From the NCBI GenBank assembly GCA_005877365.1, contig VBPP01000135.1, positions 1 through 28,179 of the forward strand: a DNA stretch of 28,179 nt, read 5' to 3'. Below are positions 15,563 through 23,335 of this stretch, piece by piece. This stretch comes from Nitrososphaerota archaeon (lineage in GTDB: Archaea > Thermoproteota > Nitrososphaeria > Nitrososphaerales > Gagatemarchaeaceae). Numbering within the stretch: the stretch's first letter is position 1; each line of letters opens with the position of its first letter. The notes beneath the pieces were generated by a model. That model saw nothing but the letters and a program-made list of their open reading frames with translations. It was not told where the DNA came from and ran no database searches. Both the position numbers and the translations under genes were made by a program.

Positions 15563-17272
15563 TCAACGGAGCGTGTAGAGCTGTGACAGAGGTAGGATCT
15601 TGGCCGGCTTTGAAGTGGCAAGTTTTCCATCGACCGTCACCTCATATGTCTCAGGATCCACCTCGATCTTGGGCAAGGCTTCGTTGTGCAGCATGTCCTT
15701 CTTCTTCAGTTTCCTAGTACCCTTCACAGGTAGAATCATCCTGCTCAGACCCAGTTTCTTTCGCAGCCTCTCCCGTACGGCGCTCGCCGCGACGAAGTTC
15801 GCGCAGAGGGCACCCACCGCCTTGCCAAATCCTCCGTACTGTGGCTTGTAAATGATCGGCTCGCACGTCATGAGGGAGGCGCTCGACTCCCCGGCCGCTG
15901 CCCACACGGGAAAACCACCCTTAACAATGACCTCCGGCTTGATTCCGAAGAACCCGGGCTTCCACAGGACTATGTCGGCCATCTTGCCTCGTTCGAGAGA
16001 ACCGACGTACTCGTCAATCCCGAAGGAGATTGCATTGTTTATTGTATACTTCGCGATGTATCGCTTCACGCGGAAGTTGTCATTCTGCTCCCCGTCTTCG
16101 GCCAGCTGGCCTCTCTCGAGCTTCATCTTGTGAGCCGTCTGCCATGTGCGCACTATGGTCTCTCCGATTCTTCCCATTCCCTGCGAGTCGGACCCAATCA
16201 TGCTTATCGCTCCCAGATCATGAAGGACATCCTCGGCGGCTATCGTCTCCGCCCGTATTCTTGACTCGGCAAAGGCCACGTCCTCCGGAATCTTAGGTTT
16301 CAAGTTGTGGCAGGTCATGATCATGTCAAGGTGCTCGTCGACGGTGTTGAAAGTGTAGGGTCTAGTGGGATTGGTGGATGATGGGAGGAAATTCGATTCC
16401 CCCGCTACCCTGATAATGTCAGGTGCGTGCCCCCCGCCAGCACCCTCCGTGTGGTAGGAGTGAATCGTCCTCCCCCCGACGGCTTCAATCGTGTCCTCGA
16501 CGAACCCTGACTCGTTGAGTGTATCCGTGTGGAGGCACACACAGACATCGTGCTCGTCGGCCACATCCAGACAAGGCCCGATTACTGCAGGCATTGCGCC
16601 CCAGTCCTCGTGTATCTTGAAACCTATGCACCCGCCCCTCAACTGCTCATCCAAGGATTCTGGCTTGCTGCTGCTGCCCTTTGCCAAGAAACCGAAGTTC
16701 ACGGGCATCGCCTCGGCGTGTTGAAGCATCCTGCCAACATTCCATTGGCCGCCTGAGCATATCCCGACGGTCACCGGGCCGAGGCCACCGCCTATCATTG
16801 TGGTTATCCCATTGCTGAGGGCCTCGTAGGCAAGTTGCGGGCTGTCGTGGTGGACATGAATGTCGATGCCCCCGGGAGTGGCGATTAGCCCCTCTGCGGA
16901 GATCACGTCGGTATTGGCACTGACGACAAGCTTCCTACCCACTCCATCCATCGTGTCCGGGTTGCCTGCCTTGCCCACACCTGCGATGAGACCGTTCTTG
17001 ATTCCTAGGTCAGCCTTGACTATACCAAGTACTGGGTCGATTATCAGCACATTGGTGATGACAAAATCGAGGGCGCCCATCTCCGAAGTAAAACCTGGGG
17101 CCAGGCCTAGACCATCCCTGAGAGTCTTCCCGCCGCCAAAGACGCATTCGTCTCCGTGTACGAGGAGGTCCTTCTCTACCTCGACCATCAGGGCAGTGTC
17201 GGCCAGCCTAACCTTGTCCCCTGTAGTGGGGCCGAAGAGCTCTGAATATTCCTTTCTAGGGATCTCTTTCAT
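15563..17272 (-). CDS. ureC: Urease alpha (catalytic) subunit
   Basis: A 569-residue nickel amidohydrolase that hydrolyses urea to ammonia and carbamate. The ATG at 17272 (MKEIPRKEYSELFGPTTGDKVRL) is chosen: it overlaps the ureB stop as ATGA, whereas the longer open frame to 17443 is only ureB read in another phase. Active-site elements are all present: IDIHVHHDSP for the first two nickel histidines, the carbamylated lysine in IGFKIHEDWG, CLHTDTLNESGF and HSYHTEGAGGGHAPD for the other metal histidines, the flap MTCHNL with Cys and the catalytic His, and the Asp in MIGSDSQGMGR. The residue after the flap His is Asn where the Klebsiella enzyme has a second His. Separate A, B and C subunits are present, as in the bacterial three-chain enzymes. 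Confidence 0.97.
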   Translation of the reverse strand: MKEIPRKEYSELFGPTTGDKVRLADTALMVEVEKDLLVHGDECVFGGGKTLRDGLGLAPGFTSEMGALDFVITNVLIIDPVLGIVKADLGIKNGLIAGVGKAGNPDTMDGVGRKLVVSANTDVISAEGLIATPGGIDIHVHHDSPQLAYEALSNGITTMIGGGLGPVTVGICSGGQWNVGRMLQHAEAMPVNFGFLAKGSSSKPESLDEQLRGGCIGFKIHEDWGAMPAVIGPCLDVADEHDVCVCLHTDTLNESGFVEDTIEAVGGRTIHSYHTEGAGGGHAPDIIRVAGESNFLPSSTNPTRPYTFNTVDEHLDMIMTCHNLKPKIPEDVAFAESRIRAETIAAEDVLHDLGAISMIGSDSQGMGRIGETIVRTWQTAHKMKLERGQLAEDGEQNDNFRVKRYIAKYTINNAISFGIDEYVGSLERGKMADIVLWKPGFFGIKPEVIVKGGFPVWAAAGESSASLMTCEPIIYKPQYGGFGKAVGALCANFVAASAVRERLRKKLGLSRMILPVKGTRKLKKKDMLHNEALPKIEVDPETYEVTVDGKLATSKPAKILPLSQLYTLR

Positions 17273-17667
17273 CGTCCGGCATCCCTGTAGCCGTGCTTCC
17301 TCGCCAGCTTGAATGCCCTGCTGCGCACCGCCCTTGAGCGGATATCGCCCCGCGTCAGGTCGTTGAAACCCCAGAGCTTCTTCCTCCCCCCGAACTCCAC
17401 GAGCGAGACCTCCTTCTCGTCCCCAGGCTCGAACCTGACGCACGTCCCAGCCTGAATGTCCAGATGCATCCCGAAGGCCTTTTGCCTGTCGAATTCGAGC
17501 GCCTTGTTCACCTCGAAGAAGTGGAAGTGGGACCCTACCTGAACGGGACGGTCACCAGTGTTCTTGACAACGAGCCTCTCAGACCTGCGTCCGCGGTTCG
17601 TCACAACTGGCTCGTTTCCGTAGATGACCTCACCAGGAAGAAATACTTGAGATTCGCCAACTGACAT
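17269..17667 (-). CDS. ureB: Urease beta subunit
   Basis: A 132-residue structural subunit of urease. Starting at the ATG at 17667 gives MSVGESQVFLPGEVIYGNEP, which fits the family N-terminus, and places the start 5 bases after the ureA stop behind a GAAGAG purine stretch. The longer open frame to 17730 overlaps ureA. Conserved blocks are VKNTGDRPVQVGSHFHFFEVN, the LDIQAGTCVRFEPGDEKEV segment and the ending LVEFGGRKKLWGFN. A basic tail of about 30 residues (SRAVRSRAFKLARKHGYRD) follows the conserved domain and is a mild extension. Confidence 0.95.
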   Translation of the reverse strand: MSVGESQVFLPGEVIYGNEPVVTNRGRRSERLVVKNTGDRPVQVGSHFHFFEVNKALEFDRQKAFGMHLDIQAGTCVRFEPGDEKEVSLVEFGGRKKLWGFNDLTRGDIRSRAVRSRAFKLARKHGYRDAGR

Positions 17668-17672
17668 CTCTT

Positions 17673-18044
17673 CTACCCCCTGATCGGGTCGTGGACTGAG
17701 ACGAGTTTCGTCCCGTCTGGGAAGAGACACTCGACCTGCACCAGGCTGATGAGCTCGGGAACCCCGGGCATGACGTCAGACCTTCTCAGAATCTTCGTCC
17801 CGAGCTCCATGCACTCGGCAACAGACTTCCCGCCTCGCGCGGCCTCAGCGATCTCGTCGCAGATGAGGGCGACCGATTCGGGGTGGTTGAGCTTTAGTCC
17901 TTTTGACCTCCTCCTTCTCGCAAGCTCGGCCGCGGAGAAGAGGATGAGTCTTTCAACCTCCTTCGGAGTTAGTCTCGTATCCTCATTCTCAACTCCAGTG
18001 TACGCGGCTCGGAAGGATTTTTGTTTGAAATTGTCAGTTATCAT
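17673..18044 (-). CDS. ureA: Urease gamma subunit
   Basis: First gene of the urease operon, 123 aa. The family core starts at TRLTPKEVERLILFSAAELA, followed by RRRRSKGLKLNHPESVALICDEI and the ending VECLFPDGTKLVSVHDPI. About 22 residues precede the usual starting methionine position, and no alternative start codon lies at the core boundary, so the N-terminal extension seems real. The ATG is about 32 bases from the centre of an A/T-rich TATA-like element shared with the divergent flavoenzyme gene, suggesting a nearly leaderless mRNA. Confidence 0.95.
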   Translation of the reverse strand: MITDNFKQKSFRAAYTGVENEDTRLTPKEVERLILFSAAELARRRRSKGLKLNHPESVALICDEIAEAARGGKSVAECMELGTKILRRSDVMPGVPELISLVQVECLFPDGTKLVSVHDPIRG

Positions 18045-18070
18045 TCACTCACTCCGATTTTTTGCGGGAA

Positions 18071-18081
18071 CGAATTTAAGT
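18071..18081. promoter_or_regulatory. Shared divergent TATA element between ureA and the flavoenzyme gene
   Basis: The sequence GAATTTAAGTC reads as a plausible TATA box on either strand. Leftward, its centre is 32 bases from the ureA ATG. Rightward, it would start transcription near 18100, upstream of the TTG chosen for the flavoenzyme at 18140. No other TATA-like stretch is obvious in this 95-base intergenic region. Confidence 0.5.
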
Positions 18082-18139
18082 CTTGTGTCATGCGGGTGGG
18101 TCGGTCCCAGATGGCGTCGAGGGCGGGTGCACCCGGGCG

Positions 18140-19273
18140 TTGAAGCGGTTCGAGACAATCGTCGTGGGCTGCGGAGGAATGGGCTCCTCAATATCTTATC
18201 ACCTCTCTAGAAGGGGCGCGAGGACCCTCGTCTTGGAGAGGTTCAAACTCAATCACGAAAATGGGTCTTCGCACGGCAGGACGAAGATAATTCGAACGGC
18301 GTACTTCGAGGACCCGAGGTACGTGAGACTGGCGAAGCGGGCTTTTCAGCTCTGGGCGGCGTTGGAGAAGGAAACAGGGAGGCGTCTCTTGGAGGTTACT
18401 GGCGGCCTTATGATAGGTAAGCCCGACAGCCCCATCGTCGTCGGGTCGCTCAGAAGCGCACGGGAGTTCAGCCTGCCTCACTCGCTTCTGGATGCGAAGG
18501 AGTTGGCCGAGAGGTTCCCCGCCTTCGCCGCCTCCGATTCGGAGCGTGCCCTCTACGAGCCAAACGCCGGGATCCTCTTTCCGGACAGATGCATCGAGGC
18601 CCACAAGGAGATGGCTGAGGAGGAGGGGACTAAGTTTCACTTTGGGGAGAGGGTAACTCGTTGGGAGGCGGGAAGGAGTTTGGTCACAATTCATACTGAA
18701 AAGGAAACGTACGCTGCGGAGAAGGTGATCTTTGCTGCAGGACCGTGGAACCGGTCACTGCTGCCCGACCTGAGACTTCCCCTCGAGTGCGAGAGGCAGG
18801 TAATCTTCTGGTTCAGGCCGTCTACGAGGGGAGAACTATTCAACCCCCGGAGGATGCCCATCTTCGGCTGGGAAGTCGGGAGGGGGAGGATCTTCTACGG
18901 TATCCCCAACACGGGACATGGCGTCAAGGCTGCGCGCCACCACGGCGGCAGGGTCTCTCCCCCGGATGAGGTCGATAGAAGGGTGACCGCTGAGGACGAG
19001 GCGCCGGTCAGGACCTTCCTCAAGAGCCGCCTGCCGCTCCTCGATAGGACGCCAATATCCTCGATGACATGCACCTACACCAATACCCCCGACGGCCACT
19101 TCGTCATCGACCGTCACCCACGCCATCGCAACATCTGGCTGGTGAGCCCGTGCTCGGGTCACGGCTTCAAGTTCTCCTCAGTCATCGGCGAGATAGTTTC
19201 GGAGCTGGCTCTCCGAGGATTTACAAGGCAAGACATCTCCCTCTTCTCTCTCGCGCGTCTAGGGATCACGTAA
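18140..19273 (+). CDS. Monomeric sarcosine oxidase / N-methyl-amino-acid oxidase family flavoenzyme
   Basis: A 377-residue FAD enzyme of the MSOX/SolA family, which oxidises N-methyl groups of secondary amino acids. The N-terminal dinucleotide motif is IVVGCGGMGSS. SSHGRTKIIRTAYFED matches the flavin-contacting histidine/arginine segment. Cys311 in MTCTYTNTPDGHF occupies the position of the cysteine that covalently binds FAD in bacterial MSOX (Cys315), with the substrate-side lysine in GHGFKFSS and the oxygen-activating lysine in GHGVKAARHHG also present. An open frame exists from a TTG at 18083, but the TTG at 18140 (MKRFETIVVG) fits family length and lies downstream of the predicted promoter. 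Divergent from ureA. Substrate could be sarcosine, N-methylglutamate or another N-methyl or cyclic amine. Confidence 0.85.
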   Translation: MKRFETIVVGCGGMGSSISYHLSRRGARTLVLERFKLNHENGSSHGRTKIIRTAYFEDPRYVRLAKRAFQLWAALEKETGRRLLEVTGGLMIGKPDSPIVVGSLRSAREFSLPHSLLDAKELAERFPAFAASDSERALYEPNAGILFPDRCIEAHKEMAEEEGTKFHFGERVTRWEAGRSLVTIHTEKETYAAEKVIFAAGPWNRSLLPDLRLPLECERQVIFWFRPSTRGELFNPRRMPIFGWEVGRGRIFYGIPNTGHGVKAARHHGGRVSPPDEVDRRVTAEDEAPVRTFLKSRLPLLDRTPISSMTCTYTNTPDGHFVIDRHPRHRNIWLVSPCSGHGFKFSSVIGEIVSELALRGFTRQDISLFSLARLGIT

Positions 19274-19294
19274 GTGAGGCTCGGGGGACTTACG
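19269..19294. terminator. Short hairpin between convergent genes
   Basis: CGTAAGT (19269-19275) and ACTTACG (19288-19294) are complementary across a 12-base loop, spanning the 16-base gap between the convergent flavoenzyme and livF genes and covering both stop codons. It could be a bidirectional terminator, but it lacks a T-tract and the stem is only 7 bp. Confidence 0.25.
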
Positions 19295-20012
19295 AGAGTT
19301 TCAGTCCGAGGTACATCCTCGCGAGCTCCTGATGGGAGAGAAGCTCCTTACTGCCTCCCTCGAAGACCTTCTTCCCACCGACAAGCAGGTAGGCCCTATC
19401 TCCCATCTCGAGGGCTCTCCTCGCGTTCTGCTCCACGAGGACGACGGCCAGCCCCAGGTCACTCGCCAAGGACTTTATGGTCTCAAGCACTTCGGTGGCG
19501 ATCTTCGGTGCAAGGTTAGCGGTGGGTTCGTCGAACATTATGGCCTTGGGTTTTCTTATCATGGCCATCGTCATCGCGACCATCTGCCTCTCCCCCCCGC
19601 TGAGGTTGGCGACCTTGGTGCCCATGTACTCTGATAACCGGGGGAAGATTCCCAACGCCTCTCGAAGTCTTGTCGCATAGTCTTCCGCACCCACGGTGTA
19701 CCCGGCCATCTTGAAATTTTCGGTTACCGTGAGCTGTGTGAAGACACTCTCGGTCTGGGGAAGATAGGCGAGCCCGAGCCGCGCGATCTCGTAAGGGGGC
19801 AATCCAGAGATCACGCGCGAATCGAAGACTATCCTTCCTTGGTAGAGGGTCGTCAGTCCCGATATCGTCTTCAGGAGCGTACTCTTGCCAGACCCGTTGG
19901 GTCCCACAATCACGGTAACCTCCTTGGGGCGAGCCTCGACCGAGATATCGGAGAGAATCTGTAGCTTTCCGTATCCCGCCGAGACCTGCTCGACCGAGAG
20001 CACCTCATCCAC
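19290..20012 (-). CDS. livF: Branched-chain-type ABC transporter ATPase, LivF-like
   Basis: A 240-residue ABC ATPase of the HAAT/branched-chain amino acid family. Walker A GPNGSGKS is at 37-44, the signature motif is LSGGERQMVAM, Walker B is AIMFDEPTANLAP and the switch region ends LVEQNARRALEMGDRAYLL, a typical LivF ending. It overlaps livG by 8 bases and lies last in the minus-strand arm with livG and the binding protein. Related importers carry branched-chain amino acids, short-chain amides or urea (UrtE); substrate is not determined by this subunit. Confidence 0.93.
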   Translation of the reverse strand: MDEVLSVEQVSAGYGKLQILSDISVEARPKEVTVIVGPNGSGKSTLLKTISGLTTLYQGRIVFDSRVISGLPPYEIARLGLAYLPQTESVFTQLTVTENFKMAGYTVGAEDYATRLREALGIFPRLSEYMGTKVANLSGGERQMVAMTMAMIRKPKAIMFDEPTANLAPKIATEVLETIKSLASDLGLAVVLVEQNARRALEMGDRAYLLVGGKKVFEGGSKELLSHQELARMYLGLKLS

Positions 20013-20763
20013 CCAGATACGCTTCTATGACCCTCGCGTCGCTAAGGACCTTGTTTGCGTCCCCAGAGGTGAGAACCTTTCCGTAGGCCATCGCGATTAT
20101 TCTGTCGACATACCCCAGCGCTACCTCCAGCCTGTGCTCGACGATGAAGAATGTGAGGCCGAGCTCGTCCCTCAGCTTCAGCAGCTTCGAGAAGATCTCG
20201 TGGGCGAGGGTGGGATTGACGCCCGAGATTGGTTCGTCCAGCAGTAGGACTCTGGCGTCGGCCATCAAGGCCCTCCCGATCTCGAGCAACTTCATCTGAC
20301 CACCGCTCAGGTTTGTCGCGGGCTTATCCCAGACATGGGAGAGTCCGACCAACTCGAGGATGCGAAATGCCTTCTCCGCAGCCTCGGTCTCCTCCTTCAA
20401 CCAAGACCGTTTGATTAGCGCGCCCAGGAATCTCTCCCCAGGATTCCGTCTAGCGGCGGTTAGGAGGTTCTCGAGGACGGTCAGCTTCCAGAAGAGCGTC
20501 GGTATCTGGAAGGTCCTTGCCAGCCCGAGGTCGTAGAGCTTGAAGGGAGCGAGGCCGGTGATTTCCTTTCCATCAAGAAAGACGCTCCCCGAGTCGGGGG
20601 TGTAGAAACCGCTTATCACGTTAGTCAGGGTCGTCTTGCCGGAACCATTCGGCCCAATCAGGATGGTGACCTTCTTCTCTTCCACGTCGAGAGTCACCCC
20701 GTCGAGGGCTCGGAGGCTTCCAAACGACTTAGTGACGTCTCGTACTTCCAGCAACTGACCCAT
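20005..20763 (-). CDS. livG: Branched-chain-type ABC transporter ATPase, LivG-like
   Basis: A 252-residue ABC ATPase, partner of LivF. Walker A GPNGSGKT is at 37-44, with the LivG-type segments LARTFQIPTLFWKLTVLENL, signature LSGGQMKLLEIGRALM, Walker B VLLLDEPISGVNP and H-loop FIVEHRLEVALGYVDRIIAM. The usual longer loop between Walker A and the signature (GERFLGALIKRSWLKEE) is present. It lies 27 bases after the binding-protein gene. The C-terminal DARVIEAYLGG ending is a family hallmark. Confidence 0.94.
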   Translation of the reverse strand: MGQLLEVRDVTKSFGSLRALDGVTLDVEEKKVTILIGPNGSGKTTLTNVISGFYTPDSGSVFLDGKEITGLAPFKLYDLGLARTFQIPTLFWKLTVLENLLTAARRNPGERFLGALIKRSWLKEETEAAEKAFRILELVGLSHVWDKPATNLSGGQMKLLEIGRALMADARVLLLDEPISGVNPTLAHEIFSKLLKLRDELGLTFFIVEHRLEVALGYVDRIIAMAYGKVLTSGDANKVLSDARVIEAYLGG

Positions 20764-20790
20764 TAGTTACCACAAAAGAGAGTGGGGGAC

Positions 20791-22152
20791 TTATGGTGCG
20801 TTGATCCAGGTGACGGTGTCGGTATCGTAGCTCCAGGTTCCTGCCAACGCCCAGCTGTAAGTGCCGCCTGGAATAGCCACAACCTTCCAGATCTGGTAGG
20901 ATCCCGGGATTCTGTCGCCTGAGGCCTGAAGCCCTTCCCATCCGGTGAGGCCGAAGAAGTTGCCTGCGACAGTTGGAAGGACGTTGTGAATCGCCGTTCC
21001 ATCATTCTTCCCTGCGGAGAGTATCGAAAGTGCCGCGATCCAGACGTCGTTGTAGCCCTCTAGGCTGTAGAATACGTTGCTTGAGATAGCTGCATACGCC
21101 GGCGTACCCTTGATTCTAGTGAAGAAGGCATTAGTCTTGCTGTTGTTGATTACGTTGAACAGCGTTGAAGGAAATTTGACCTGAGCCATAAGTGGACCTG
21201 AAGTCGTCTTGTTCGTGAGTTTGGTATTCTGAGCGATCCCGTCAGTTCCGAACCACGGCAGAGATGTGCTCAGCAGCGGTTTGTAGGTTGGGTTGTTGTT
21301 CGCCTGGATGAGCATCGTGCCCTGCTCCTCGAAGGAGACGACGAAGATCGCTACGTTCGCCGCGCCTACCTGGCCCGAGAGAGTTTGGTAGTCGCTGTTG
21401 ATCTGAGCCAGTATCGCGCTGAAGTCTGTCGTATTGATGTCGTACTTGTACGGTCCCTTGATCACTACGCTTATGCTATCCTTCTGCAGGAAGGTCTTCG
21501 TGGCGTTCGCTAGACCGTTCCCGTAGGTATCATCCCTGTTTACTACGACCGTCCTGAACAGGTAGTCGTTGGGAATCGCAAGAGCAGGCGAAGTCGAAGA
21601 TGGGCTGAGCAATACGATGTGGTTCGAGTTGGCGTAGCCAAGAATGGCTGCCGCCGTTCCGCTATTTAGCGGACCTATTACGATTTGAATCCCTGCCGCT
21701 GCCATCGCCTGCAGCTGCGCCAGCGCGGTGGGATTGTCAAGTTTGTAGTCGACGGCATTCAGCTTGAAGGTCAGGTTGCAACCTGCGCTCTGCGTGTAGG
21801 CGTTCACGTCGGTGATTGCCAGATTCTCGGACGCCAGGTCGCCTGCTCCTTGAGACGAAAGTTGCCCGCTGAGGTCGTTTAGTGCCCCAATAGTCACGGT
21901 CTGACCGTTGCAGAGGCCGCCTCCGCCGCCGACACTCGTCGTGAGTGTGACTGTGCCACCTGCTACGGTGGTTGTCGTTGTGCCGCCCCCGACACTCGTC
22001 GTGAAAGTGGATGTGCGGCCCGCAGCCGTGGTTGTCGTTGTGCCGCCAAGGCCAAGCGCCGGAGCGGCTCCATAGATTACTCCCGCACCAATCAGGAGTC
22101 CCACAATTAGCGTTCCGATTGCTATGACTGTAGAAACCCCTCTCTTTTTCAA
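20791..22152 (-). CDS. livK: Branched-chain-type ABC transporter substrate-binding protein with pilin-like leader
   Basis: A 453-residue periplasmic-binding-fold protein (LivK/UrtA group). The core opens with TVTIGALNDLSGQLSSQG (85-102) and has the family elements IQIVIGPLNSGTAAAILGYA and LLSPSSTSPAL. The N-terminus KKRGVSTVIAIGTLIVGLL is a short positive patch, a glycine and a long hydrophobic stretch, as in archaeal class III (type IV pilin-like) signal peptides, with a likely cut after Gly5; no lipobox cysteine is seen. A Thr/Gly-rich linker made of two 20-residue repeats (36-75) separates leader and core. TTG start at 22152, about 32 bases from a shared TATA element. The ligand is unknown; urea, amino acids or amines are possible given the neighbours. 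Confidence 0.9.
   Translation of the reverse strand: MKKRGVSTVIAIGTLIVGLLIGAGVIYGAAPALGLGGTTTTTAAGRTSTFTTSVGGGTTTTTVAGGTVTLTTSVGGGGGLCNGQTVTIGALNDLSGQLSSQGAGDLASENLAITDVNAYTQSAGCNLTFKLNAVDYKLDNPTALAQLQAMAAAGIQIVIGPLNSGTAAAILGYANSNHIVLLSPSSTSPALAIPNDYLFRTVVVNRDDTYGNGLANATKTFLQKDSISVVIKGPYKYDINTTDFSAILAQINSDYQTLSGQVGAANVAIFVVSFEEQGTMLIQANNNPTYKPLLSTSLPWFGTDGIAQNTKLTNKTTSGPLMAQVKFPSTLFNVINNSKTNAFFTRIKGTPAYAAISSNVFYSLEGYNDVWIAALSILSAGKNDGTAIHNVLPTVAGNFFGLTGWEGLQASGDRIPGSYQIWKVVAIPGGTYSWALAGTWSYDTDTVTWINAP
21928..22047 (-). repeat. Two-copy 60-bp tandem repeat encoding the Thr-rich linker
   Basis: The binding-protein gene contains two successive 60-base units that encode GGTTTTTAAGRTSTFTTSVG and GGTTTTTVAGGTVTLTTSVG (residues 36-55 and 56-75). 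The DNA repeats are nearly identical, sharing for example CGACACTCGTCGTGA and GTGGTTGTCGTTGTGCCGCC on the plus strand. The unit is exactly in frame, so copy number could vary without breaking the gene. Confidence 0.85.
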
Positions 22153-22176
22153 CGGAATGCAGGAGCGTCCTCGCGA

Positions 22177-22189
22177 AAGTATTTTAATC
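22177..22189. promoter_or_regulatory. Shared divergent TATA element between livK and livH
   Basis: AAGTATTTTAATC is the only A/T-rich block in the 69-base gap. Leftward it reads as ATTAAAATAC, centred 32 bases from the livK TTG. Rightward, TATTTTAAT is 38 bases from the livH TTG. Both arms could be nearly leaderless. Confidence 0.55.
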
Positions 22190-22221
22190 CTTCGTCAGGT
22201 TTGCGATAGAGTTTTTCGGGT

Positions 22222-23334
22222 TTGGTAGTCCCATACTTCAACTCAGCGGTTGTCTACGCTTCTCTTTTTGCTTTCATGGCTATCGGGCTGACACTTACAT
22301 ATCTCACGACGAAAGTCCCCAATTTTGCTTACGGGTCTTTCGTGACCATAGGGCTTTACACGTCGTACACGATGTGGAAAATCAACGGAATAGCTCCCTA
22401 CTACGCCAGCGCCGTGGCGTTCCTGCTCGCCGGATTGTCCTCGGCCATAATGTATCTTGTAGTTCTCAGACCCCTGGCAAGGAGAGGGTCCTCGCTCGTC
22501 TCGTTGATGATTGCTACGTTTGGGGTCGACTTCGGCTTCGTTGGAATATTTGGCATCTATACTGACTACCTTAGGAATAGGTACAATCTTAACGACACGA
22601 AGCAGTTCTTCCAGCTCCAGGCTGACTTCAACCTTGGCGAAGTGCCCGGAATAGTCTACGTTGCTCCCGCAGCGCTGACCCTAATCGCGCTGCTGCTCTA
22701 CCTTCTCCTGACGAGGACCAAGTTCGGAGTTGCTATGAGGGCTTCTGTGGAGAATCCTTCTCTGGCGAAGGTTCTGGGCATAAACGTGGAACGTGTCTAC
22801 GTAGTGTCGTGGATCCTCGCGGGCGGTTTCGCCGGCATGGCTGGCGCGTTCTATACCCTCTGGCTACCGGGAGGGACGAGCACAGGGTCTGACTTGATTG
22901 TGGAGATCTTCGCCTCGAGCATCTTGGGAGGACTCACGAGCATCTTCGGTGCTATACTGGGCGGCCTCGTCATAGGGGGTAGTGAGATAGTTGTCGGGAC
23001 AAACTTGACCACCGGATTCGGTGCGATTGGTGCTGCGGCCCTCGGGGTACTTCTGCTCCTCGTGTCGGTCTACTTGTGGAGACTGAAGAAAGGCCGGGCC
23101 AGAATCGTAGGAGTCGCTGGTATCGTCCTGGGTGCGTACGTATTCTTGGAGGCAGCCTCCGGACTCTCTCTAGATCCCCTGGTGTCGGGACTCGTCGGTG
23201 GATTCGGCGTAGAGGCCATAGCCTATCAAAAGGCGGTGCCGCTCCTGATAATGGTCGCCGCACTCATCGTGATGCCGAAGGGTTTGGTTTCCATCAACTG
23301 GAGAAAACTTCTTCGGAGAGAGAGGAAGAAATAA
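22222..23334 (+). CDS. livH: Branched-chain-type ABC transporter permease, LivH-like
   Basis: A 370-residue membrane protein with about eight to ten hydrophobic segments. The N-terminal GLTLTYLTTKVPNFAYGSFVTIG segment and the EAA-like cytoplasmic loop GVAMRASVENPSLAKVLGINVERVY, followed by SWILAGGFAGMAGA, are diagnostic of the LivH/UrtB permease family, as is SSILGGLTSIFGAILGGLVIG. It is about 70 residues longer than typical LivH owing to extra hydrophobic segments at the C-terminus before the basic tail LLRRERKK. TTG start at 22222; the stop is one base before livM. Confidence 0.92.
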   Translation: MVVPYFNSAVVYASLFAFMAIGLTLTYLTTKVPNFAYGSFVTIGLYTSYTMWKINGIAPYYASAVAFLLAGLSSAIMYLVVLRPLARRGSSLVSLMIATFGVDFGFVGIFGIYTDYLRNRYNLNDTKQFFQLQADFNLGEVPGIVYVAPAALTLIALLLYLLLTRTKFGVAMRASVENPSLAKVLGINVERVYVVSWILAGGFAGMAGAFYTLWLPGGTSTGSDLIVEIFASSILGGLTSIFGAILGGLVIGGSEIVVGTNLTTGFGAIGAAALGVLLLLVSVYLWRLKKGRARIVGVAGIVLGAYVFLEAASGLSLDPLVSGLVGGFGVEAIAYQKAVPLLIMVAALIVMPKGLVSINWRKLLRRERKK

Positions 23335-23335
23335 C

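Noticed and set aside
17273..17443. 57-codon N-terminal extension of ureC
   Set aside because: It is ureB read in another phase; the family start MKEIPRKEY at 17272 overlaps the ureB stop as expected.
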